A stretch of DNA of 64,000 nt from NCBI RefSeq assembly GCF_021730395.1, contig NC_069379.1:22728501-22792500 (forward strand). Reading direction: 5' to 3'. The notes under the pieces were generated by a model that was given only the letters and a program-made list of their open reading frames with translations, made no database searches and had not been told where the DNA came from. The stretch comes from Mercenaria mercenaria. Lineage: Eukaryota; Mollusca; Bivalvia; Venerida; Veneridae. Of the stretch, positions 59,001 through 64,000 are shown in pieces. The translations under genes and the position numbers were made by a program. Every line of letters starts with the position of its first letter. Positions within the stretch are counted from its first letter, which is position 1.

Positions 59001-59315
59001 GATAATAATATTATTATTAATAGTAATAATAATGGTAATGATAATAAGATACAGGTATAGAGAAAACTCAATAATGTCTTTGTATTGTACAGCCAATATC
59101 ATAACTTAAGTCATATTCTATCTTACAAATCACCCACAGCATTGGGACTTATCACTAGTGATTAGAATTTCTATTTAAGTGATATCTTAATATAATGAAC
59201 TTAGTCATTGCAAGACAAAGGGATAGATTCTAATTATTTGAAACTTACCAGTTGTTGTTATCACATATCTTGAGAAAAATGCCCCAAGTATAAAAACAAT
59301 CTGCAAAGATATCAT
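38426..59315 (-). CDS. Gene B: SRCR(x8)-CUB-ZP-N secreted protein, 3' end not found
   Basis: Twenty-one exons (minus strand, 5' to 3'): 59315-59249, 56488-56341, 54105-53933, 53624-53471, 52776-52607, 52152-52002, 51669-51512, 51233-51083, 50568-50408, 47721-47565, 46479-46307, 46000-45856, 45710-45526, 44464-44314, 43689-43523, 42837-42690, 41954-41803, 41302-41136, 39364-39223, 38996-38794, 38518-38426. All have AG/GT borders and phases agree; they total 3216 bases, exactly 1072 codons. Order: signal peptide, eight group A SRCR domains, CUB-like domain, ZP-N, start of the ZP linker. No stop codon and no ZP-C exon is found downstream; LINE debris starts by 37.83 kb. It may be 3' truncated, use an alternative end, or have lost exons in assembly. 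Ligand binding and filament assembly are inferred from the families. Confidence 0.9.
39223..41302 (-). CDS. Gene B CUB-like domain (41302-41136, 39364-39223)
   Basis: Reads [45 protein letters not shown], then [20 protein letters not shown]...GFNMSWS. The final CUB cysteine of gene A (SVSCS) is tryptophan here (NMSWS), so only the first disulfide pair remains. One codon shorter in the second exon than gene A. The ~1.9 kb intron holds an AAT-type microsatellite (40288-40335) and otherwise nothing recognisable. Confidence 0.88.
40285..40525. repeat. Microsatellite-rich tract (AAT/ATC/AAC types)
   Basis: AATAATAATAATAATAATGA at 40288, then mixed trinucleotide runs to ~40525, in the CUB intron of gene B. 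Confidence 0.8.
41803..42837 (-). CDS. Gene B SRCR8 (42837-42690, 41954-41803)
   Basis: [19 protein letters not shown]...WSVCYNAVD...ICSMIGYQ and NTSPNRSAV...LSCAGWE...MQC...GPSC...VNCF. Six cysteines; 46 of 50 residues of the first half equal gene A. Confidence 0.9.
43523..44464 (-). CDS. Gene B SRCR7 (44464-44314, 43689-43523)
   Basis: [18 protein letters not shown]...[10 protein letters not shown]...[11 protein letters not shown] and [19 protein letters not shown]...LCKLD...DCAN...GLDCS. Six cysteines, tyrosine where gene A has an extra one. A MITE (43942-44277) lies in the intron between the halves. Confidence 0.92.
43938..44281. mobile_element. Foldback MITE flanked by TTAA
   Basis: Nearly perfect inverted repeat: arms of ~155 bp meet around 44105-44120 (GAAAACG ... 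CGTTTTC core). The outer ends read AGGCGTACGCTAGAATT and, inverted, GGACGTATGCTAGAATT, and both sides are bordered by TTAA (43938-43941, 44278-44281). A TTAA target duplication is typical of piggyBac-mobilised MITEs. Absent from the equivalent gene A intron, so inserted after the duplication. Confidence 0.85.
44825..45025 (+). repeat. tRNA-derived SINE
   Basis: Head TGGCCGGGCGGTTAAAGTCAC with B-box-like GTGGATTCAAGCCTC, then GAAGGCCGCTGGTTCTACC and ACCCACCCGTAATGAAATAA. Same family as 21885-22110 and, reversed, 47790-48060. Confidence 0.8.
45526..46000 (-). CDS. Gene B SRCR6 (46000-45856, 45710-45526)
   Basis: [20 protein letters not shown]...ICREIGYW and [10 protein letters not shown]...VRPQCNG...EMC...STC...GVECQPVAA. 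Six cysteines. The intron between the halves is only 145 bp. Confidence 0.93.
46307..47721 (-). CDS. Gene B SRCR5 (47721-47565, 46479-46307)
   Basis: [20 protein letters not shown]...[18 protein letters not shown] and [16 protein letters not shown]...[13 protein letters not shown]...VNC...GVVCSC. Classic SRCR first half, except that the junction reads [10 protein letters not shown] instead of the usual LGY-type end. One cysteine beyond the six lies at the very end of the domain. Confidence 0.93.
46640..47115 (+). repeat. Interspersed repeat, inverted copy at 56630-57030
   Basis: Shares GGTAGAGACATTATTTTACA, GAGGCAGC, TATGACG-CATTTAC-CA and GCCATGGAAACAAAA with the reverse complement of 56630-57030. 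Non-coding. Both copies lie in gene B introns in opposite orientations. Confidence 0.75.
47790..48060 (-). repeat. tRNA-derived SINE, reverse
   Basis: The minus strand from ~48030 reads CCCCTCACCGCTGTGGGTTC and GAAACCTCGCTTGGAGTGTA, then AGGAAGCCATCCAGC, ending with TCGAAGGGACATTAAACCC. Same family as 44825-45025, with a longer tail. Confidence 0.8.
49216..49272. repeat. CT microsatellite
   Basis: CTCTCT runs interrupted by C-rich bases, inside the 2.0 kb TIR element. Confidence 0.9.
49440..49521. repeat. GT microsatellite followed by G run
   Basis: Roughly 35 GT units with one interruption, then ~11 G. Inside the 2.0 kb TIR element. Confidence 0.95.
49536..49945. mobile_element. Nested short inverted-repeat element
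   Basis: GGCAGGGATGTG at the left and its inverse CACATCCCTGC at 49927-49937. Inside them, CTTGTCCACGGACAC and GTCTGCTTGTCCGCGGACAC-type motifs appear on opposite strands. Nested in the 48.4-50.4 kb element; ~0.4 kb, non-coding. Confidence 0.6.
50408..51233 (-). CDS. Gene B SRCR4 (51233-51083, 50568-50408)
   Basis: [20 protein letters not shown]...WKTVCDRNF...RVVCNMLGY and [15 protein letters not shown]...[13 protein letters not shown]...SSC...GLKC. Six cysteines in group A spacing. Confidence 0.92.
51512..52152 (-). CDS. Gene B SRCR3 (52152-52002, 51669-51512)
   Basis: [29 protein letters not shown]...DVICHMAGY and [23 protein letters not shown]...HTC...VKC. Six cysteines. Confidence 0.94.
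52607..53624 (-). CDS. Gene B SRCR2 (53624-53471, 52776-52607)
   Basis: [39 protein letters not shown] and [13 protein letters not shown]...[13 protein letters not shown]. Six cysteines. The intron between the halves holds a reverse SINE (52830-53225). Confidence 0.94.
52830..53225 (-). repeat. tRNA-derived SINE, reverse copy of the 7.4-7.9 kb family
   Basis: On the minus strand the head has B-box-like GGTTCGATCCCC (GGGGATCGAACCCC on the + strand at ~53186). The body shares GGCTAAGTTAGCC, TGTCTATTCGCA/AACGAG and GGCGCTATAT-type blocks with 7465-7875. Confidence 0.8.
53933..56488 (-). CDS. Gene B SRCR1 (56488-56341, 54105-53933)
   Basis: [30 protein letters not shown]...[11 protein letters not shown] and [30 protein letters not shown]...QC...GVIC. 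Six cysteines. Directly follows the signal-peptide exon in phase 1. The 2.2 kb intron is filled by the composite repeat at 54.6-55.9 kb. Confidence 0.94.
54305..54430. repeat. Poly-A and poly-T tracts
   Basis: A runs at 54309-54352 and a T run at ~54409-54420, in the SRCR1 intron of gene B. They could be the tail of a retroposed copy; no body is identified. Confidence 0.6.
54640..55870. repeat. Composite tandem repeat region (two unit types)
   Basis: 54880-55235 holds three ~120 bp units, each with a G-rich block (GGGGGTGGGGG) followed by GGGTACA-AACTTCA-ATGTT and ATTCATGGAAAAT. 55320-55800 holds three ~150 bp units with AAGGGCAATAACTCTAAGGG, GGGCATCATCGCAGTATGCT and TTTCATGAAATTCTA. It ends in (GGAC)n and CAGCGGGGGATAACA at ~55795-55868. 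An AT run lies at ~55208-55229. Confidence 0.85.
56630..57030 (-). repeat. Interspersed repeat, inverted copy of 46640-47115
   Basis: Contains the reverse of GGTAGAGACATTATTTTACA and GCCATGGAAACAAAA and the same GAGGCAGCTAATT end. Lies in the first intron of gene B. Confidence 0.75.
57030..57600. repeat. Tandem repeats, AGGTCAAATCAAAG family
   Basis: About 3.5 units of ~150 bp: GGTCAGAATGTTTGTCCTGA, GGTCAAATCAAAGAGAAAC and ATCTAGGTCA-type blocks at ~57050, 57190, 57350 and 57490. Same family as 12.1-14.1 kb. Confidence 0.8.
58226..58460. mobile_element. Foldback MITE, ~235 bp
   Basis: The left arm GAGCCGTGCCATGAGAAAAC, ACATAGTGG, GCGACCAGCATGGATCC is mirrored by the right arm ending GGATCCATGCTGGTCGC, CCACTATGT, CTCATGGCGCAGCTC. 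The inner parts also pair (CAGTCTG-TCAGGATCCATGC). Non-coding; lies in the first intron of gene B. Confidence 0.85.
58685..58750 (-). repeat. tRNA-like (SINE head) remnant
   Basis: The minus strand has TGTGGTTAAGAACG (A-box-like) and GGTTCGATTCCTGAC (B-box-like). No intact acceptor stem, so not annotated as a tRNA. Confidence 0.45.
58915..59048. repeat. AAT microsatellite with internal inverted AAT/ATT runs
   Basis: (AAT)n and (ATT)n alternate, so parts can pair with each other. Lies ~200 bp downstream of the gene B signal-peptide exon, in intron 1. Confidence 0.9.
59249..59315 (-). CDS. Gene B first coding exon: signal peptide
   Basis: ATG at 59315-59313 gives [20 protein letters not shown], a short n-region and a hydrophobic core typical of secretion signals, then a GTAAGT donor at 59248. 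Its end phase (1) matches the SRCR1 exon. The equivalent exon of gene A is outside or lost. Confidence 0.75.
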
Positions 59316-60000
59316 TAAAATGAGTAAATTATTTAATATGTTATATTTTTAAAATCTCTAGCTGAAAAAAAAAGAAGAAAGTTTAGTTCTGCAATCAAAT
59401 AATTTGAATACAAGAGATTTAGGAAGGCGTTGTCTCAGACAATTCTGGCCAGTTTGTCAATTGTCACAATTCAACCTCATTCTACCACGCGTAGTAATTC
59501 TGCTACGTCACTGAAAAATGTAGAAGTTCACCTAACGTACAGTTAGAAACAGGTTTCTTTTCTTTTTCTTTTTGGATTTAACGTCGCACCGACACATAAT
59601 AGGTCAGAAACAGGTTTCAGCCTCAAATGAAATACTTGTAATTTTCCATCCCTTCTAATCCGCTATATATACCTATTTTTATTTCTAAATTGTGTGAAGA
59701 CGGTCTTAAACACGAAAGTTGTTTTTTATAAGTATCACTGGCAATCTTATCTAGATATAGTTCATAGATATTATATTGTTTTGATTTCTCTATAATAGTC
59801 TTATTTTAATACATTATTTAACGATGCATTCCAATCTTACAGTTGTGTCAAAATTATTCAAATATACATATCTTCGTTTTCTTTACACTTTTTAGGCCCC
59901 ATTTTGAAGAGTATTGCTGAATTTTATCTATTTGAGATTGAAGACTATCTTGATCAGTTGTAAAAAGCACAATGTCGTCAGCAAATAAAATCATATACAG
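59316..60000. other. Upstream region of gene B, no clear promoter motif
   Basis: AT-rich. TATATTTTTAAAAT sits ~25-40 bp upstream of the ATG, too close to be a convincing TATA box. A short SINE-tail-like stretch (GGATTTAACGTCGCACCGAC) lies at ~59574-59594. Confidence 0.4.
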
Positions 60001-60001
60001 A

Positions 60002-60235
60002 CTTCAGACTTTCCTATTATTTGTATGTGTATTAAGCATTATATATATGAAGTGTGAAGTTTGAACTGTGAAGTATGAAGTGTGTAGTGCCTACCAGTCT
60101 TTCGTAAAAGACCGGTAGTGACTTCACACTTCAAACTTCAGACTTCACACTTCACACTTCAAACTTCAGACTTCAGACTTCATACTTCACACTTCAATCT
60201 TCAGACTTCACACTTCACTGAACGCTTCGCACTTC
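60002..60235. repeat. ACTTCAAACTTCAG-type minisatellite, inverted halves
   Basis: GAAGTGTGAAGTTTGAA at ~60048 and the reverse motif (ACTTCACACTTCAAACTTC) at 60119-60215 flank GTCTTTCGTAAAAGACCGGTAG, giving a foldback. It shares the leader CTATTATTTGTATGTGTATT with 61992-62060. Confidence 0.85.
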
Positions 60236-60507
60236 GTAGATTAAACATCAAGTGATTTGACGTCATCTGCTTATTGTGTATTGGCATAGATGTGTACTGT
60301 ATGTCATTTCTTATTTGAGTTTTAAGTGTTATTGATTGTGTACATTTTTAATGTTCTAGAAAAATAAACGACTTTTTGAGTTTAGATGATATCACTTGTT
60401 GATATTCGAAAAATAAGGTGAAATTCACTGTCTGTCGTCCGTCCGTTCAAAACCTTCTTGAGAAAAACTATTGGGATAATTTTTTAAACAATCTCACGGG
60501 AATGATA

Positions 60508-61460
60508 CATGGGTACGGTGTTCCCTTTGGACATTCGTGACTTTTTATTTAATACTAAACCGCGATGCACGATGGTACAATGACGAAAACGCGATGGCGC
60601 GATGGCACGATGATGAAACAACGATGGTACGATAGTGAAAACGCGATGGCACGATGATAAAATCGCGATGGTGCGATGGTACGATGGTGAAATGTCGATG
60701 TAATATCGCGTTTCATGATCGTATCATCGCGTTTTCACCATCGCACCATCGTGTCATCGCGTTTTCATTATAGTACCATCGTGCCATCGCGTTTTCACCA
60801 TCGTACCATTGTGTTTTCACCATCGTGCCATCGCGTTATCATCATCGTACCACCGTTGTTTCACCATCGTACCATCGCGTTTTCACCATCGTACCATCGC
60901 GTTATCATCATCGTACCATCGTGGTTTCACCATCGTGCCATCGCGTTTTCACCATCGTACCATATCTTTCCGGTTAGAAATGCGTAGTCCCGTACACTTG
61001 TATTTTTGTCAACAATAGATGAATGTATCTCAATGTATTTTGTGAAACGAAATTTACCATTTCGATTCTGCTGTTTTGCAAAATGTTTTACAAAGAGTTC
61101 AGTGCTCAGTTCATTAAAACTTAAATCTTCAAGGCCACGTCCTTTGTATCCTATGTATGCATGAAAGTAAATAAAAAGCTGGGTGTAATAGTCACATGGT
61201 ATTATTCAAACTCAGCTTATTCTTGTTATGATATATAAGGTACATAGTGCAATGTGAAAATGAGATTGTATCAAGCCTGTATTTTACTGACACATATACT
61301 GTACCACTGCGCATGACCACCGGAAGGCGATGGTACGATGGTGAAAATGCGACGGTACGATGGTGATAACGCGATGGTGCGATGGTCATCGTACCATCGT
61401 GCATCGCGGTTAAGTATTGAATAAAATGTCACGATTTTCCAAAAGGAACACCGTACATGG
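60508..61460. mobile_element. ~0.95 kb element: terminal inverted repeats plus inverted CGATGG minisatellite
   Basis: The outer arms GTACGGTGTTCC...CGTGAC...AATACT-AACCGCGATGC at 60513-60567 are mirrored at ~61395-61456. Inside, CGATGGTACGATGGTGAAAA-type units run forward at 60555-60700 and reversed (ACCATCGTACCATCGCGTTTTC) at 60710-60965, then a third, forward run lies at 61325-61395. The ~340 bp between is unique and non-coding. No transposase. Confidence 0.8.
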
Positions 61461-61864
61461 GCGACGCACATACATATTGCTAAAACAATTTCATTCAATG
61501 CAGAAATGTGGTTGCCATAGTAAACGAAAGAAAAAATATGTTTAAAAATCTTCATGTGTAATACAGAAAGGCATAGAAATTAGATACATGGTGTGTGGCA
61601 TTACCTAGCGGTCTTCTAGTATTAAAGGTATTCAAATTATGCCACTGGATTCAAAATTATCCCATCCGAGGGACAGTACTTTTAAACGGACATATAAAGA
61701 AAAACCTTTTAATATCTTCTTCTCTTACAGTATACTTTACTCTACGATATTCATTCAAATTACGCCTCTGGAGTCAGAAGTAACTCAGCCATAATCATTA
61801 TTCTACTTCATTATGCCCAATCTCGGTAATTCCAGGTTATTTAAAAATAGAAAAAATCGCTCGA

Positions 61865-62100
61865 AAAAGACCTCACACTTCAAACTTCAGACTTCAAACT
61901 TCACATTTCAAACTTCAGACTTCAAAATTCAGACTTCACACTTCAAACTTCACACTTCAGACTTCACACTTCACACTTCACATTTCAGACTTCAGACTGT
62001 CCTATTATTTGTATGTGTATTAAGCATTATATATATGAAGTGTGAAGTTTGAATTGCGAAGTATGAAGTGTGAAGTCACCAACAGTCTTTCGTAGTCTTT
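61865..62100. repeat. ACTTCAAACTTCAG-type minisatellite, second copy
   Basis: At least ten imperfect CACTTCAAACTTCAGACTT units at 61870-61995, followed by the same leader TATTTGTATGTGTATTAAGC and reversed motif GAAGTGTGAAGTTTGAA as the copy at 60.0 kb, then GTCTTTCGTAG. Confidence 0.85.
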
Positions 62101-62810
62101 CGTAGGTTATAATGCAGTAATTCGGTCAAAAATGTGCTTCCGTGGTGTAGTCGAAATCGGGGACCAAATGTGCATTATTTCACTTGTGGAATGAATTTTA
62201 CATAAAAAGGACAGTTTTCATGCTAATATTCGCATGTTTTCGAGTTGTTTACTTGAAAACGAAAGTAGGGTGTTTATTTTGCGGACCGCTTTCTGAAATG
62301 CGGCAATATGACAGTACCTGACTTCAGTTGACTTGCATTTCACTGCAAACTATTCAACACCCACTTTTCTTTTCCGAAGCAAATATATGGATATCTTGTG
62401 GAAAATAGGCCTACGACGGATTGAAAATCTAGAAACTGTAAAAACATTGTTCTGAAGTAGCTGAATTTTATATGAAACAAAGAACAATTTCTTTTATTGG
62501 TATATAGCCTACATGGGTAATAACACTAAGTCTTTATCAATCAATACATTGTTCTTTCCATAATATCGTTTATAAACAATATAAAAAGAAGAGGAGATCA
62601 TATAATGAATATAATGGTGAAATAAAGTCATTTGCATCAATGGAAAAATCGGTTGCATTATCCTCAAAGTCACTGCTTTTATTACGATTTTAAGATCAAA
62701 TAGTATTCTTAATTTCATGAACAGTAAAAGACTCATCTAAAACGTCTATTTTGACAGTTTCCTCACGTACATATCTATCAAAATCTGAGTAAGACTGTTC
62801 ATCGGAAAAT
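62100..62810. other. Intergenic sequence, nothing recognised
   Basis: AT-rich. No exon, RNA gene or known repeat is seen. The minus-strand ORF at 62509-62736 shows no family. Confidence 0.45.
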
Positions 62811-63160
62811 ATGTTACGACTGTATCATCATGAAACTTGGTCAGAATGTTAATGTTTATGGTCTTTAGGTAAAGTCCGAATCTAGGTCATGTGGGGTCAA
62901 AAACTAGGTAACTAGGTCAAATCAAAGGAAAAGCTAGTTAACACTCTTGAGGCCACATTTATGACCATATAATGTTGGTCAACGCTGCTATCGTACTTTT
63001 CTAATTTAAAACAACACCCTGCTACTCTAGTAATCACATTTTCTACTTGATCTTCATAAAACTTTGTCAAAATGTTTGTCACTGTGAAATCAAGGCCAGC
63101 TTAGATTCTAACTTATCAGGGGTTAGAATTAGGTCAGGTGAGCGATACAGGGCCTTCAGA
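62810..63160. repeat. Tandem repeats, AGGTCAAATCAAAG family
   Basis: ACTTGGTCAGAATGTTAATG, CTAGGTAACTAGGTCAAATC and AAACTTTGTCAAAATGTTTG mark about two decayed units of the family at 12 and 57 kb. Confidence 0.7.
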
Positions 63161-63394
63161 ACCCTCTAGTTTATTTTTATTCAGTCTCCGTTACATTAAA
63201 CAGTATCAAAATAAACAGGCCATAGACTAGCGTTTCCAAAAATCAAACTTCATGTATAAGTCATTTTCATCTCGAGCAAAATGCTAATTTTGGTCATATT
63301 GCCTTATCCGTTGACGTGAAATATGCCTTATCAGTATGGTGGCTGCTTTTTGTCATTACGTCATTTCGCCCTTAACGATATGGTCGCGGAGCAA

Positions 63395-63835
63395 AACTTG
63401 ACGTAAACAGACCGCTAATTAGTGTTGTTTTCTTTTTTTTTTTTGCTCCACGATTCCGCTAAAAGTCTCGTCTTTTCGCACCGCGCAGCCGCTAATCAGC
63501 GTGGTTTCGTCTCTCGCGCTAATTATTATGGTAGAAATCATGGAGCGGAAAAACACACCAATAAGCGTTTTGATTACGTTGTTGAGTTGTCAATCCGCGA
63601 CCCTTTCTTTTGTGTAAGTTTTAAACTCTCGACTTTTCACCCTGCGATCCCACTATTTAGCGAGTTTTCTCTCCGCACTCCCCCATTTAAACCGGAACTA
63701 AACAGTATAAATGACCCGCATTAAGAAAACACAATAATTGGAGAATCGACGTAAACAGAACGCTGTTTAGCGTCTTTTTGCTCCGCGATACTGCCATCAT
63801 GTCACTTAAATTAGGGTGCGGGGCGAAAAGGCGAT
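63395..63835. repeat. Degenerate repeat rich in CGCTAAT/TTAGCG motifs
   Basis: GACGTAAACAGACCGCTAAT at 63400 recurs as GACGTAAACAGAACGCTGTT at ~63748, both followed by TTTTTGCTCC-CGAT. In between, GCTAATCAGCG- and TTTAGCGAG-type motifs repeat. No coding pattern supports the 100-codon frame here. Confidence 0.55.
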
Positions 63836-64000
63836 TATTTCGTTGTTTTTAAAATTTTCAAACTAAAGACCTTTTAAATGAATAACGTCTTGTGATCCCA
63901 ACATAAATATATCAAAGATAAGTTATGGAACGCCGCAGCTGTCTTATGTCGGGACGTTTCAAAGTATGGTGTTAACTTGTCAAAACAGTCATTGACGAGA

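Noticed and set aside
3613-59315. Genes A and B as two haplotypes joined by mis-assembly
   Set aside because: SRCR exons differ by 8-28% in protein and introns by whole element insertions, too much for alleles. A mis-join of two paralogous loci is still possible and is noted.
60555-60965. CRISPR-like array
   Set aside because: Units are contiguous with no unique spacers, and the genome is eukaryotic.
60715-61404. ORFs full of S/H/R/I repeats as a repetitive protein
   Set aside because: They are translations of the CGATGG/CCATCG minisatellite in several frames; no start context or conserved part.
63422-63724. 100-codon plus-strand ORF as a gene
   Set aside because: No splice sites or recognised family; it lies in a degenerate CGCTAAT-type repeat.

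Overview
This is eukaryotic nuclear DNA, almost certainly from a bivalve mollusc. It is AT-rich and intron-dense with standard GT-AG splice sites. It carries repeat types I associate with bivalve genomes: tRNA-derived SINEs, ~155 bp tandem repeats, foldback MITEs, APE-type LINEs and a Penelope-like fragment. The host genes are secreted scavenger-receptor proteins and a Mab-21/cGAS-like protein, both families that are expanded in bivalves. Species cannot be read from the sequence.

Layout. (a) 1-2.9 kb: T/G-rich, homopolymer-ridden sequence unlike the rest, holding a ~590 bp direct repeat; probably badly resolved sequence. (b) 3.6-24.9 kb, + strand: the 3' part of gene A, 14 exons in the window, encoding half an SRCR domain, three full SRCR domains, a CUB-like domain and a complete ZP module with stop codon. 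(c) 26.1-29.0 kb, - strand: a Mab-21/cGAS-like nucleotidyltransferase with a C-terminal TPR-like region, interrupted by one frameshift and one in-frame stop; a possible further 5' exon lies at 29.9-30.1 kb. (d) 30.5-37.8 kb: a transposon graveyard with a ~4.2 kb LINE, two or more fragments of a second LINE type, a Penelope-like fragment and a hAT-derived exon. (e) 38.4-59.3 kb, - strand: gene B, a paralogue of gene A, 21 exons: signal peptide, eight SRCR domains, CUB and the first part of ZP. (f) 59.3-64 kb: repeats only, including a TIR element built on an inverted CGATGG-type microsatellite.

Genes A and B lie tail to tail as a diverged inverted duplication around the cGAS-like gene. Every exon of B downstream of SRCR5a that is present has a counterpart of the same phase in A. 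All SRCR domains are six-cysteine, two-exon (group A) modules, yet they sit in the SRCR-CUB-ZP order known from DMBT1/hensin, whose SRCRs are group B. Gene B has no visible ZP-C exons; LINE debris begins about 600 bp past its last recognisable exon. Its ZP-N exon nevertheless differs from that of gene A almost only at synonymous sites. The locus pairs secreted pattern-binding/matrix proteins with an intracellular nucleic-acid-sensor-type protein; an innate-immunity role is inferred from the families.

Many introns differ between the two paralogues because different mobile elements inserted after duplication, so the insertions can be dated relative to it.
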